Notes: generated by a model from the letters alone, not told the origin. Shown: positions 7,802-15,596, numbered from the stretch's first letter. The stretch: 19,409 nucleotides of DNA from Dehalococcoidales bacterium (GCA_030606585.1 JAUWGD010000013.1:1-19409), one strand, 5' to 3'. Translations and numbers: made by a program.

Positions 7802-8692
7802 ATGAATACAGGTTTTATAGGCATCGGGAATATGGGTAAACATATGGCCGGTCATATCCTGGACGCGGGTTATAATCTCGCCGTAAACGATTTGAGAAAA
7901 GAAGCGGCGGTACCCCTGCTGGAAAAGGGGGCCAAATGGTGCGATACTCCGGGAGAGGTAGCGGCGGCAAGCCGGGTGGTTTTTACCAGTCTGCCCACCC
8001 CTGCCAGTGTCGAAGATGTGGTTTACGGGAGGAACGGCCTCAGGACGGGGTGGAAAGAGGGAGATATTTACATCGATATGAGCACCAACTCACCTTCCCT
8101 GATAAGGAGGATAGCCAGGGACGCCGGAGCTATCGGCGTGGCCGTACTGGATGCCCCGGTAAGCGGCGGGACGAAAGGGGCCGAAGCGGGTACTTTAGTT
8201 ATCATGGTCGGGGGTGACCCTGATTCTCTGCAAAAGGTTCGAGGGGTACTGGAGACCATGGGAAAGAAGATATTCCCCGTGGGGGATGCCGGCTGCGGTA
8301 ATGTCGCCAAGCTCGCAAATAATTTGATATCACTCGCCTGCAATTCAATCTCGGCGGAAGGCTTTGCCCTGGGTATTAAAGCCGGGATTAATCCGCAGGT
8401 GCTGTGGGATATTATTACAGTCAGCACCGGGAATAACTGGTGCCTCCAGCAGTATCACAATACCACTTTCAAAGGCAATTTCGAGCCCGGGTTCAGGGTC
8501 GACCTTGCTTACAAAGATATAGGGCTGGCGCTCGACCTGGGTAAAGAATACGGCGTGCCGCTCCCCGTAGGAGTTACCGTGCAAAAAGACCTTCAAAATA
8601 CTATGATGGAGGGTTTCTCGGACAAGGGGGTTGATGCGGTGATACTGCCTCTGGAAAATGTCACCGGAGTGCCGGTGCGTTTAGACGAGTAG
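7802..8692 (+). CDS. Beta-hydroxyacid dehydrogenase (3-hydroxyisobutyrate/tartronate semialdehyde reductase family)
   Basis: A 296-residue NAD(P)-dependent beta-hydroxyacid dehydrogenase. The Rossmann motif is GFIGIGNMG (4-12), the substrate motif DAPVSGG is at 118-124, and the catalytic lysine is Lys170 in CGNVAKLANN. A C-terminal helical half contains YKDIGLALDLGKEYGVPLP. ATG 7802 is chosen because GGAGG lies just upstream; an earlier frame opening at 7760 lacks one. The family covers 3-hydroxyisobutyrate, tartronate semialdehyde, glyoxylate/succinic semialdehyde and related substrates, and motifs alone do not separate them. It follows the DUF4129 gene after 55 bases and may be read through from it. 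A cupin gene follows after 34 bases. Confidence 0.92.
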   Translation: MNTGFIGIGNMGKHMAGHILDAGYNLAVNDLRKEAAVPLLEKGAKWCDTPGEVAAASRVVFTSLPTPASVEDVVYGRNGLRTGWKEGDIYIDMSTNSPSLIRRIARDAGAIGVAVLDAPVSGGTKGAEAGTLVIMVGGDPDSLQKVRGVLETMGKKIFPVGDAGCGNVAKLANNLISLACNSISAEGFALGIKAGINPQVLWDIITVSTGNNWCLQQYHNTTFKGNFEPGFRVDLAYKDIGLALDLGKEYGVPLPVGVTVQKDLQNTMMEGFSDKGVDAVILPLENVTGVPVRLDE

Positions 8693-8726
8693 ATAACGGA
8701 CTTATCAGTAATTTCAAGGAGGGGAA

Positions 8727-9083
8727 ATGATAGTTGTCAACAGCGAAAACATAGAGGCCGTTCCGACTCAGGACGAAATTGTTAAGAGTGACCCGGTCAC
8801 CAGGAAGGCATTGATTGATGCTAAAGATGCGGGGGGATACGGAATTCTACTGGTAACCTTCGGTCCGGGAGCCAGGCTGAACTTCCACACCCATACCTAC
8901 GAGCAGATTCTGTACGTCACCGAGGGAAAGGGCATCGTGGCCACCAAAGAGGAAGAGCAGGTCGTGACGCCGGGTACGGTTATCTTCATAGCGCCGGGCG
9001 AGGTGCACTGGCACGGGGCTACCGGGGACTCCTCGTTCTCGCATATCGCCATACAGAAGCCTGGGATAAAGCTGGCGCAATAA
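8727..9083 (+). CDS. Small single-domain cupin
   Basis: A 118-residue cupin. Motif 1 is FHTHTYEQILYVTEGKG, giving likely metal ligands His54, His56 and Gln60 (Glu59 adjacent). Motif 2 is PGTVIFIAPGEVHWHGA with His94. Such small cupins are metal-binding barrels whose roles range from isomerases and dioxygenases to quercetinase-like enzymes, so function is not assigned. AAGGAGG lies four bases before the ATG. It is probably co-transcribed with the upstream hydroxyacid dehydrogenase and may act on the same unknown substrate. Confidence 0.9.
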   Translation: MIVVNSENIEAVPTQDEIVKSDPVTRKALIDAKDAGGYGILLVTFGPGARLNFHTHTYEQILYVTEGKGIVATKEEEQVVTPGTVIFIAPGEVHWHGATGDSSFSHIAIQKPGIKLAQ

Positions 9084-9117
9084 CGGCAGGATAGAGATAC
9101 GGATTCCCGCCCGGAAA

Positions 9118-9148
9118 CAGAAAGCGCCGGTATACCCGACACTTTCTG
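9118..9148 (-). terminator. Hairpin terminator after metF
   Basis: On the minus strand a 13-base stem (9136-9148 with 9118-9130) with two G-U pairs closes on a five-base loop, then continues into a TTTCTGTTTCC stretch. The two wobble positions pair only in the minus-strand RNA; the plus-strand RNA would have mismatches there. This points to the metF transcript as its user. Confidence 0.6.
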
Positions 9149-9187
9149 CATGGTAGAAATTATTCCTGAATATTCGCTGTCTTCCTG

Positions 9188-10063
9188 CTAAGCTTCCACT
9201 TCTTTGATAATCTCCGGTACCAGTTCGTCCCATCCCAGAGGCATGATATGGACTCCCTGGCAAAGCGGCTTGACCTGCCTGATAATGCGGGCGGTAATTT
9301 CCGCCGCCTTCTTCTTGCGGTCTTCTTTGGGGGTATCCGACATCTCGTTGATGATATCTTCCGGGACAGTAATTCCCGCCACATTTTCATTCATAAACTT
9401 GGCCATGGCAGCGCTCTTGAGTATAACGATTCCCGCAATGACGGGTACGTTGAGACTCTTTACCTGGTTGATGAAAGACTCGAATTTATCCGGCTCGTAG
9501 ATGGCCTGGGTCTGGAAGAACCTGGCGCCGACCGCTATTTTTTTCTTCATTTTAATGATTTGGGGTTCCATCGGCTCCGCACCCGGGGTTACCACTGCGC
9601 CCAGAAAGAAGTTGGGGTTGCTATCGAGTTCGTGGTCCGACATATCGCGTCCCTGGTTTAGCGTACTGGCCGCTTTTAATAGCTGAACCGAATCTAAATC
9701 ATAGACGGGTTTCGCTTCGGCGTGGTCGCCCATGGTGGGATGGTCGCCGGTGAGGCATAGCACATTCTCAATACCTAACGCCCAGGCGCTCAGCAGGTCC
9801 GACTGAAGAGCCAGTCGGTTCCGGTCGCGACAGGTTAGCTGAAAAATCGGCTCTATACGCCGCTCGATAAGTTTACTGGAAACGGCCAGCGAGCCAATAC
9901 GAAGCACCGCGCTCTGCAGGTCGGTTATATTAATGGCGGTTACATAATCCCGCAGCAATTCTGCGTCATGCAGACATTTCTCGATATTTACACCTTTAGG
10001 CGGTCCTATTTCTCCCGTGATGACGAATTTCCCGCTTTCCAGTTTCTCTTTGAATTTGCTCAC
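9188..10063 (-). CDS. metF: Methylenetetrahydrofolate reductase MetF
   Basis: A 291-residue TIM-barrel flavoprotein that reduces 5,10-methylene- to 5-methyl-tetrahydrofolate, the last step of the methyl branch of the Wood-Ljungdahl pathway or the methyl supply for methionine. Visible family segments are the N-terminal ITGEIGPPKG, INITDLQSA, the FAD-site LCLTGDHP with GDHAEAKPVYDLDS, and FFQTQAIY. The start is GTG at 10063 with an AAGGAGAGG ribosome site upstream. It lies 41 bases after metV. The pair is the arrangement seen in acetogens and related anaerobes, where MetV supports the electron supply to MetF. Its length fits the short bacterial form without a regulatory domain. Confidence 0.95.
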   Translation of the reverse strand: MSKFKEKLESGKFVITGEIGPPKGVNIEKCLHDAELLRDYVTAINITDLQSAVLRIGSLAVSSKLIERRIEPIFQLTCRDRNRLALQSDLLSAWALGIENVLCLTGDHPTMGDHAEAKPVYDLDSVQLLKAASTLNQGRDMSDHELDSNPNFFLGAVVTPGAEPMEPQIIKMKKKIAVGARFFQTQAIYEPDKFESFINQVKSLNVPVIAGIVILKSAAMAKFMNENVAGITVPEDIINEMSDTPKEDRKKKAAEITARIIRQVKPLCQGVHIMPLGWDELVPEIIKEVEA

Positions 10064-10104
10064 GTTTGCTTCCTCTCCTTACTACTTGATTAGAGTTGAC
10101 TTAT

Positions 10105-10824
10105 CTAGTCCTGCCTCGAAATTGTAACGTCTCCGGCGAGAGACCTGAAGGTTACCTCTGTTCCAGCCATGGTAAGAGAACGGGGGCGACTCCACCTGGA
10201 GTTGTTCTTGGGCATGATATATTTATCCATCTTATCAAGCTGTCCGAGCTCTTTGAGGCGGTCGTAAATAAGCTGCCAGCCGCAATCCCGGTTTCTGTCC
10301 ACCTCACACTTGCCATTCTTGGCTCCACCGCATGGTCCGTTTAGCAGGCTCTTGGCGCAAAGCGTGACCGGGCAAAGACCGGCAGTATACTCGACAATAC
10401 AATCACCGCAAAGGGAGCAGTATTCGGTGATAAAGTCGTCCGTTACCGTCTCCCCGCCGAATATGGTGTCGCACCCCGCGTGGACCATGCCGCCGTCAGT
10501 GGCATCCATTACGGTATGAATACCCTGCCCGCAGGCAAGAATGAGGAAAGAGTCTGCCTGTTTTGTTACTTCGCCATATTCCTCTTGTAATACTTTCTTA
10601 GTGTTTGCGAGCTTACAAAGCGAAATACCTTTTGGTTGAGGGACGCACCATCCGACCACATTCACTCCTCTTTTCTCCAACCTGCTTGCCATTTCTTGGG
10701 TATCAGGTATACCTCCTGAATGGCATTTGGCGGCACAATTGTCACAACCGACCACAAACACCTTTTCTCCGGGGTCCAGATACCCGATGATTTCATCAAT
10801 GGGCTTTTGGATTGTTGCGTGCAC
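10105..10824 (-). CDS. metV: Methylenetetrahydrofolate reductase partner MetV (MTHFR C-terminal-type protein)
   Basis: A 239-residue cysteine-rich protein of the MetV type. The N-terminal half has CDNCAAKCHSGG (residues 26-37), GWCVPQPK and the ACGQG segment. The second half holds EYCSLCGDCI, then AGLCPVTLCAK and GPCGGAKNGKCE, consistent with zinc and/or iron-sulfur binding. In acetogens MetV forms a complex with MetF and is believed to pass electrons to its flavin. The start is GTG at 10824 with AGGAGGT six bases upstream. The gene is first in a two-gene unit behind an operator-bearing promoter at 10927-10956. Cofactor type is inferred from cysteine spacing only. Confidence 0.9.
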   Translation of the reverse strand: MHATIQKPIDEIIGYLDPGEKVFVVGCDNCAAKCHSGGIPDTQEMASRLEKRGVNVVGWCVPQPKGISLCKLANTKKVLQEEYGEVTKQADSFLILACGQGIHTVMDATDGGMVHAGCDTIFGGETVTDDFITEYCSLCGDCIVEYTAGLCPVTLCAKSLLNGPCGGAKNGKCEVDRNRDCGWQLIYDRLKELGQLDKMDKYIMPKNNSRWSRPRSLTMAGTEVTFRSLAGDVTISRQD

Positions 10825-10926
10825 GGATATACCTCCTGAATATATTGTGCTATCTACTGCCCGTATTGCGAAGAACGTGTTGATATACTTACAGATGCCG
10901 GGGCAATGAATGAGATAACCGATAAT

Positions 10927-10956
10927 ATAATACTATAGGGGGGTATAGTATATCAA
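10927..10956 (-). promoter_or_regulatory. metV-metF promoter with G6-centred operator
   Basis: On the minus strand TTGATA (10951-10956) and TATTAT (10927-10932) are spaced by 18 bases. The spacer region is a perfect inverted repeat: ATACTATA, six G, TATAGTAT on the plus strand (10930-10951). Inverted repeats around a G/C tract, of the form TACT-G6-N-AGTA, are known for the CsoR/RcnR/FrmR repressors that respond to metals or formaldehyde. Placement between the -35 and -10 fits repression. No gene for such a regulator is in this window. Transcription would start near 10920, leaving a leader of about 95 bases. Confidence 0.7.
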
Positions 10957-10979
10957 ACATGGTGATATGTGAAAAGTTA

Positions 10980-11003
10980 AGGGGGAGCATCACTGCTCCC
11001 CCT
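10980..11003 (-). terminator. Terminator of dnaN
   Basis: AGGGGGAGCA and TGCTCCCCCT form a perfect ten-base stem with a four-base loop, 27 bases after the dnaN stop. The minus-strand RNA continues with TTAACTTTTC, a modest U-rich tail. The hairpin separates dnaN from the metV promoter. Confidence 0.75.
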
Positions 11004-11030
11004 CTAAAAGACTTTTTAAGGTTTAAACAA

Positions 11031-12164
11031 CTACCATTGAACAAACATCGGCATGACGACGTGCGTGTAGTTATCCACGCCCACCGGGCGGATAAGGCCG
11101 GGACTGGAGGGATTGGTGGTTTCCAGCGCCACTTGCGCTTCGTGGAGCACGCTCAGGACATCGGTCAGGTATTTGCCGTTAAAGGCAATCTTGGCTTCGT
11201 CACCCTCAACCGTGGCGTCTATCTCGCCGACATCATCGCCAATCTCCTCAGAGCGGGCGGAAATGGAAATCTTGCCGGGATTCTTCTCGCTCCCGGGCGT
11301 TATTACCAGGCGGACGATGCCGCTGCCGTCACGCGCAAAGATTGAAGCGGTCTTGGTGGCGCGTAGAAAGTCGGCGACGCTGACAATTACCCGGGTATTA
11401 TAGCTCTGAGGGATAAGCTGCGAGTAGTTGGGGAAGGTTCCCTGGACGAGCTGGGAGACCAGTTCCATGTTTTTTAGCCGGAAGAGCACCTGGCTCTTGT
11501 TGGGATTTAATGTAATATCGACGGCCTCTTCCTGTTCGGCTATGAGTCGATTTAACTCGGCCAGAGTCCGTGACGGTATAATAACCTCTGTCTTCTGGCT
11601 GACCGCGTCGGCAATGGGAAGCTTATAAACCGCGAGTCGGAATCCATCCGCCGCCGCTAGCGTCAGCGAATCTCCTTCGAATTGGGAGCAGATACCGGTG
11701 AGCACCGGACGTGATTCCTCTGTAGCGGCTGCAAAGACAACCTGGTTAATTGCCTGGCGTAGAGCTTCGACTTCAACCTTCGTGGCAATACCGTCGTCAA
11801 CGCCGGGTATCGGCGGGAATTCTTTGGCATCAACCCCGCTGATACGGGCTTCGTAGCGGGCGCACTTTAATCCCAGGGTCTTGGTCTGCGGGGAAAGTTG
11901 AATATCAATCGTATCGCCGGGCAGGGAACTGACAAACTCGGTGAGAAGTCGGGCGGGTACCGTAATGGACCCCTCTTCTTCTATTTTGGCGCCGATCCAG
12001 CAGCTGATAGCCATCTCGAGGTTGGTGGCCACGAGTTTCAGGCGCCCCTCTTCGGTAGCGAGGAGGACGTTATTGGTTATGGGCAGGGTTGTCCTGGTGG
12101 CTACGGCCCTTCCTACGATATTAAGTCCCCGGTTCAGATTCTCCTGAAGACATGATAATTTCAT
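11031..12164 (-). CDS. dnaN: DNA polymerase III beta subunit (sliding clamp)
   Basis: A 377-residue beta clamp that encircles DNA and tethers the replicative polymerase. The N-terminal domain begins MKLSCLQENL with GRAVATRTTLPITNNVLL. The middle domain shows EESRPVLTGI and AADGFRLAV, and the C-terminal domain has VQGTFPNYSQLIP, FNGKYLTDVL and the conserved end YTHVVMPMFV. Length is normal for the family. The ATG at 12164 has GGGGGTG upstream, and a TTGAAT-17-TATACT promoter overlaps the end of moaC. It is not next to dnaA or recF here: neighbours are moaC upstream and metV downstream, so this is a relocated dnaN rather than an origin marker. Confidence 0.97.
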   Translation of the reverse strand: MKLSCLQENLNRGLNIVGRAVATRTTLPITNNVLLATEEGRLKLVATNLEMAISCWIGAKIEEEGSITVPARLLTEFVSSLPGDTIDIQLSPQTKTLGLKCARYEARISGVDAKEFPPIPGVDDGIATKVEVEALRQAINQVVFAAATEESRPVLTGICSQFEGDSLTLAAADGFRLAVYKLPIADAVSQKTEVIIPSRTLAELNRLIAEQEEAVDITLNPNKSQVLFRLKNMELVSQLVQGTFPNYSQLIPQSYNTRVIVSVADFLRATKTASIFARDGSGIVRLVITPGSEKNPGKISISARSEEIGDDVGEIDATVEGDEAKIAFNGKYLTDVLSVLHEAQVALETTNPSSPGLIRPVGVDNYTHVVMPMFVQW

Positions 12165-12193
12165 GGTGCACCCCCAAATGCTAGTGGTGGACT

Positions 12194-12222
12194 AGTATAC
12201 AACATAATTTGTTACTATTCAA
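12194..12222 (-). promoter_or_regulatory. Promoter of dnaN
   Basis: TTGAAT (12217-12222) and TATACT (12194-12199) on the minus strand have a 17-base spacer. The -35 hexamer lies in the last codons of moaC, so dnaN can be transcribed independently of moaA-moaC. Confidence 0.7.
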
Positions 12223-12691
12223 GCTCTATCGTGCCGCTTTTACCGCCGCTTTTCCGCACCAGGCGGATGTCCTCTATTTTTATACCGCGGTCGATAGCCT
12301 TGCACATATCATATATCGTCAGGGCGGCCACGGATGTAGCCGTCATCGCTTCCATCTCCACGCCGGTCTTGCCGGTGCTCTCGACCGTAGTAGTAATTTC
12401 TACGGTGCTCTTCGCCTCGTCGAGACTGAACTCGATGTTGACATTTCCTATGAGGATGGGGTGGCATAGTGGTATTAAGTCGGGCGTGCGCTTGGCGGCC
12501 ATAATACCGGCGAGCTGAGCTACCGAGAGAACATCGCCCTTGGCGGCCTTGCCCTGCTTGATTACCTGGAAGGTGGCCGGCTGCATCTTCACGACACCTT
12601 TGGCTACGGCTACACGGGCGGTATCCGCCTTCCCGGTGACATCTACCATTCGGGGACGACCGTCATCATCCATGTGGGTCAGCTTGGCCAT
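12215..12691 (-). CDS. moaC: Cyclic pyranopterin monophosphate synthase MoaC
   Basis: A 158-residue MoaC, which completes the first stage of molybdopterin synthesis together with MoaA. Family motifs are MVDVTGK near the N-terminus, the PLCHPI loop with a following strand, VEMEAMTATSVAALTIYDMCKAID and IRLVRKSGGKSG. The ATG at 12691 starts two bases after the moaA stop. Its ribosome site, AGGGGG, is formed by the last glycine codons of moaA. The organism therefore makes molybdenum or tungsten cofactor. Confidence 0.97.
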   Translation of the reverse strand: MAKLTHMDDDGRPRMVDVTGKADTARVAVAKGVVKMQPATFQVIKQGKAAKGDVLSVAQLAGIMAAKRTPDLIPLCHPILIGNVNIEFSLDEAKSTVEITTTVESTGKTGVEMEAMTATSVAALTIYDMCKAIDRGIKIEDIRLVRKSGGKSGTIELE

Positions 12692-12693
12692 AT

Positions 12694-13677
12694 TTAACCC
12701 CCTACCTGAGAGAAAGGCCTGCCGTTTCTTTTTTTACCCTCGGCAAGATGATGGCCTTTCGGTTTACTGGCAATCGCCTTTTCAATCAGGTTTTTCAGTT
12801 CCATGACCGATGCACCGCTTCGCAGGGGTTCCTTCAGGTCAATCTCCTCCTCGCTTAAAAGGCAGGGACGGAGCTTGCCATCGGCGGTTAGGCGGAGACG
12901 ATTGCACCGGTAACAGAAGTGTTCCGTAATCGGCGTGATGAAGCCGATGGTGCCTTCGGCGCCGGGCAGGCGGAAGTATTTGGCCGGTCCATTGCCCACG
13001 TCGACCTTCCACGGCTCCAGTTTGCCCAGTGATTCGATACGTTTTCTCATCTCGCTGACAGAAAAGAGCTTCGTAAATCCGGAATCATCACCGTTGACAG
13101 GCATCTGCTCGATAAACCTGACATGCCAGCCTTCGCTGACTGTTTTGGCGGAAAAATCGGTAAGCTCATCGTCGTTGACCCCGGCCATGACCACCATGTT
13201 GATTTTAACAGGGGTTAGCCCCGCCGTCTTGGCGGCCTCGATGCCTCTCAGAGTGTCTTCAAGAGCGCCGCACCGGGTAATCTTATTAAATCTTTCCGGT
13301 TTCAGGGAATCTAGGCTGACGTTAACCCTGTGCAGGCCGGCCTCTTTAAGGGTGGCGGCATGTTGCGCCAGCAGGATACCGTTGGTCGTCAGCGAAATAT
13401 CGTCGATAGCTTCGATACCCACCAGCAGCCTTATCAGGTCGGACAGTCCCGCCCTGACCAGCGGCTCGCCGCCGGTAAGCCTGACCTTATTGATGCCCAT
13501 CTCCGCGGCGGCTTTCACCACGATGTAAATTTCTTCATAGCTGAGGATGTCGGCGTGCGCCATCAGGGGGACGCCTTCTGCCGGCATGCAGTAAACGCAG
13601 CGCAGGTTACAGCGGTCGGTCACCGAGATGCGTAGATAGTTTATCGGGCGTTGAAAAGAATCTGAAATTCCGGTCAT
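12694..13677 (-). CDS. moaA: GTP 3',8-cyclase MoaA
   Basis: A 327-residue radical SAM enzyme that converts GTP to the 3',8-cyclic intermediate of molybdopterin synthesis. The N-terminal cluster motif CNLRCVYC supplies Cys23, Cys27 and Cys30, followed by RLTGGEPL. The C-terminal cluster cysteines are in HFCYRCNRLRLTADGKLRPCLL, after which the chain ends in the conserved double glycine (FSQVGG). The ATG at 13677 has a GAGGA ribosome site about eight bases upstream. A TATAAT box lies at 13698-13703. The gene is translationally linked to moaC. Confidence 0.97.
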   Translation of the reverse strand: MTGISDSFQRPINYLRISVTDRCNLRCVYCMPAEGVPLMAHADILSYEEIYIVVKAAAEMGINKVRLTGGEPLVRAGLSDLIRLLVGIEAIDDISLTTNGILLAQHAATLKEAGLHRVNVSLDSLKPERFNKITRCGALEDTLRGIEAAKTAGLTPVKINMVVMAGVNDDELTDFSAKTVSEGWHVRFIEQMPVNGDDSGFTKLFSVSEMRKRIESLGKLEPWKVDVGNGPAKYFRLPGAEGTIGFITPITEHFCYRCNRLRLTADGKLRPCLLSEEEIDLKEPLRSGASVMELKNLIEKAIASKPKGHHLAEGKKRNGRPFSQVGG

Positions 13678-13697
13678 GATAGTATCCTCTACGGGTT

Positions 13698-13703
13698 ATT
13701 ATA
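13698..13703 (-). promoter_or_regulatory. Possible -10 box for moaA-moaC
   Basis: A perfect TATAAT on the minus strand lies about 20 bases before the moaA start. No convincing -35 was found at 16-18 bases upstream (AGCGAA region); a TTGATA lies too close. The call is tentative. Confidence 0.35.
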
Positions 13704-13791
13704 CATGAAAGTGTTATCAATTCGCTATTATCATAAGAATAAAGGGCTTGCTGCTTTGATATATAATGGAAAAACCCGAACTGATGCGAAT

Positions 13792-14394
13792 TTAGCGGGC
13801 TAATTTCTTCAGCACTTCCCTTGCTTTCTCCGCCGCCTTCGCCCGGTGGCTTATCTTGTTCTTTTCCTCTGGCGTCAGTTCTGCCATCGTTTTACACAGC
13901 TCGGGTAAGTAGAAAATAGGGTCGTAGCCGAATCCGTTGTAACCCCTCGGTTCCGTGGTGATGAGTCCGCGGCATTCGCCGGAGCAGAGTTCTACCTCGC
14001 CGTCGGGTGCGGCTATGGCAATCACGCACCGGAAGCGGGCGGAACGCCTGTCCCCCGGCACATCCTTGAGGCGTGACAGAAGGTAATTTAATCTATCGAT
14101 ATCCGAAGCGTCTTCTCCGGCGTAACGGGCTGATAAAGGACCCGGCTCGCCCCCCAGAGCATCCACCTCAAGTCCGGAGTCGTCCGCCAGAGACAGCAGC
14201 CCGCTTTCCTTAGCCAGGGCAATTGCTTTGAGTCCGGCATTTTCCTCAAAGCTGCTCCCGGTCTCATCAACTTCCGTGGTGATACCAAGCTCCGACGGTG
14301 TTACGATTTTAAAAGGAATTCTCCTGAGCAGACTTTTATACTCCCGTACCTTGCCCTTGTTATTGGTCGCCAGCAGGAGCTTGTTTTTGTGCAC
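13792..14394 (-). CDS. rdgB: dITP/XTP pyrophosphatase (RdgB/HAM1 family)
   Basis: A 200-residue nucleoside triphosphate pyrophosphatase that removes non-canonical purines (ITP, dITP, XTP) from the nucleotide pool. Signature segments are LLATNNKGKVREY near the N-terminus, FEENAGLKA, LADDSGLEVDAL, SARYAGED, GYNGFGYDPIF and a C-terminal SHRAKA. I chose GTG at 14394 because AAGGAAG lies six bases upstream and the length then fits the family. An ATG at 14439 would add 15 residues and would begin within the loop of a strong hairpin. It lies 87 bases after the FBP aldolase/phosphatase gene on the same strand. Confidence 0.95.
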   Translation of the reverse strand: MHKNKLLLATNNKGKVREYKSLLRRIPFKIVTPSELGITTEVDETGSSFEENAGLKAIALAKESGLLSLADDSGLEVDALGGEPGPLSARYAGEDASDIDRLNYLLSRLKDVPGDRRSARFRCVIAIAAPDGEVELCSGECRGLITTEPRGYNGFGYDPIFYLPELCKTMAELTPEEKNKISHRAKAAEKAREVLKKLAR

Positions 14395-14422
14395 TGGAAC
14401 TTCCTTATCGTTATTTATGGAT

Positions 14423-14448
14423 GAAGCCGCGGCGGTCACCGCGGCTTC
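14423..14448 (-). terminator. GC-rich hairpin between the FBP aldolase/phosphatase gene and rdgB
   Basis: GAAGCCGCGG and CCGCGGCTTC are a perfect ten-base stem with a six-base loop. It lies about 35 bases after the stop of the upstream gene and 29 bases before the chosen rdgB start. The minus-strand RNA has no U tract after it, so it may be a weak or Rho-assisted terminator, or a stability element. Confidence 0.5.
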
Positions 14449-14481
14449 TCTTATTGATTAATAATAGCCCCTGACTTTAAT

Positions 14482-15579
14482 TCAGTCAAGCTCTTCAAAT
14501 CTGTCTTTTATCTTCTCCATCACCTGCGGCATGGTGGTGTATTCCATTTCGTCCAGGGGCAGGCGGTGGGGCTCGAAAGGACCGTGGCGCCGCATCATGT
14601 CGGCCATCTCGTTAGCATGATGGCGTGCCAGGTCGAACGCCTTGTCGGCAAGCATGTCCCGCGGGCCAACCAGCATGCCGTTGTTTAGCTGGTAGCCGAG
14701 GCAGATAACTCGCGGCGGACCGTCAAAGCGGGAGGGTGTGCTGTCTTCAATCGATACCGGCATCAGCGGACCCATGTGGGAGCCGCGCATCCATCCCTCC
14801 ACCAGCACCGGTGACGCGAACGGCTCCAGTATTTCGCCGACCGCCGGGAAAATGCCCTGCGCCCTGACGACGCATACCGGGTCGTCCTTGCCGACGTACT
14901 TGCCGGCCAGCAGCGATAGGCGCTCTGTCGAGGAGGCTGAAGCTATTTCTCCGGTCTCCTTGTGGTAGACGTACTTAACGGCGAATCTCGCCGGCGCCCC
15001 GATGAACACCAGCATATCGTATATTTCTTCGGGGGCGCTAAAGCGTATTTTCTTGTGTTCTTTGACATCGTGAACCTCGAAGACATAGCCGGAATGCATA
15101 CTGGGGGCGATGACCAGCCCGATGGTATTGAAGGGGTCGGCGAACATCTTGTAGAGAGGCATATTCCAGGCTCCGGCGGAGGTCTTGTCCGCCATGAAGA
15201 TAAGGACGGGCTCGGCTGCCCTTTCTTCGAACTCCATTTCGGCAAGACCGGGTCCCATTCCTTTAACGTTGCCGGAAAAGGCGTCGGTTAACAGGTCCTG
15301 CCCGGCACCATAAAGCTTCATCTTTTTAGCCAGCTCGGTACCGGTAATAAAGGTGTCCCAGGCAAGTTTATGTATTTCATAGTTGCCTGTCCCCTTCTGA
15401 TGCGTCATGATGAGCTGCAGGTCGTCACCACATTTGGTCGCCTGGCAATCAATTAACATTCCCTCTTTTTTAGCCTTATTCAGGCATTCCTGGGCTAGAG
15501 CAATAATGTCCGGATGTGATTCGGAGTGCCCCACGTAACCGCCGATGTCAGCTTTAATGACGCTCAGTGTAATCTTCAT
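14482..15579 (-). CDS. Bifunctional fructose-1,6-bisphosphate aldolase/phosphatase
   Basis: A 365-residue enzyme of the archaeal type V FBPase family, which both condenses triose phosphates to fructose-1,6-bisphosphate and dephosphorylates it. This drives gluconeogenesis in one direction. The N-terminus MKITLSVIKADIGGYVGHS holds the metal-site Asp11 and His18. Other family stretches are LIMTH, AWDTF, FSGNVKGMGPG, PLYKMFADPFNT, VFEVHDV and GYQLNNGMLVGP. Length is typical. The ATG at 15579 has GGAGGG upstream and lies 17 bases after cobO. The enzyme is known from archaea and deep-branching or autotrophic bacteria, which fits an anaerobe building sugars from C1 or C2 units. Confidence 0.95.
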   Translation of the reverse strand: MKITLSVIKADIGGYVGHSESHPDIIALAQECLNKAKKEGMLIDCQATKCGDDLQLIMTHQKGTGNYEIHKLAWDTFITGTELAKKMKLYGAGQDLLTDAFSGNVKGMGPGLAEMEFEERAAEPVLIFMADKTSAGAWNMPLYKMFADPFNTIGLVIAPSMHSGYVFEVHDVKEHKKIRFSAPEEIYDMLVFIGAPARFAVKYVYHKETGEIASASSTERLSLLAGKYVGKDDPVCVVRAQGIFPAVGEILEPFASPVLVEGWMRGSHMGPLMPVSIEDSTPSRFDGPPRVICLGYQLNNGMLVGPRDMLADKAFDLARHHANEMADMMRRHGPFEPHRLPLDEMEYTTMPQVMEKIKDRFEELD

Positions 15580-15596
15580 AATACCCTCCGTTTTAT

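Noticed and set aside
10700..10740. A second ribosome site ATTCAGGAGGTAT inside metV, matching the one before its start
   Set aside because: It encodes the HSGGIPDT segment of MetV and is not followed by a start codon giving a sensible product; the match to the real site looks accidental.
10825..11030. Replication origin near dnaN
   Set aside because: No dnaA gene and no cluster of DnaA boxes (TTATCCACA-like) is visible; the structures there are a terminator and a promoter-operator.
14395..14439. ATG start for a 215-residue RdgB
   Set aside because: The ATG sits in the loop of a strong hairpin with no ribosome site, while the GTG at 14394 has AAGGAAG at the right spacing and gives the usual length.
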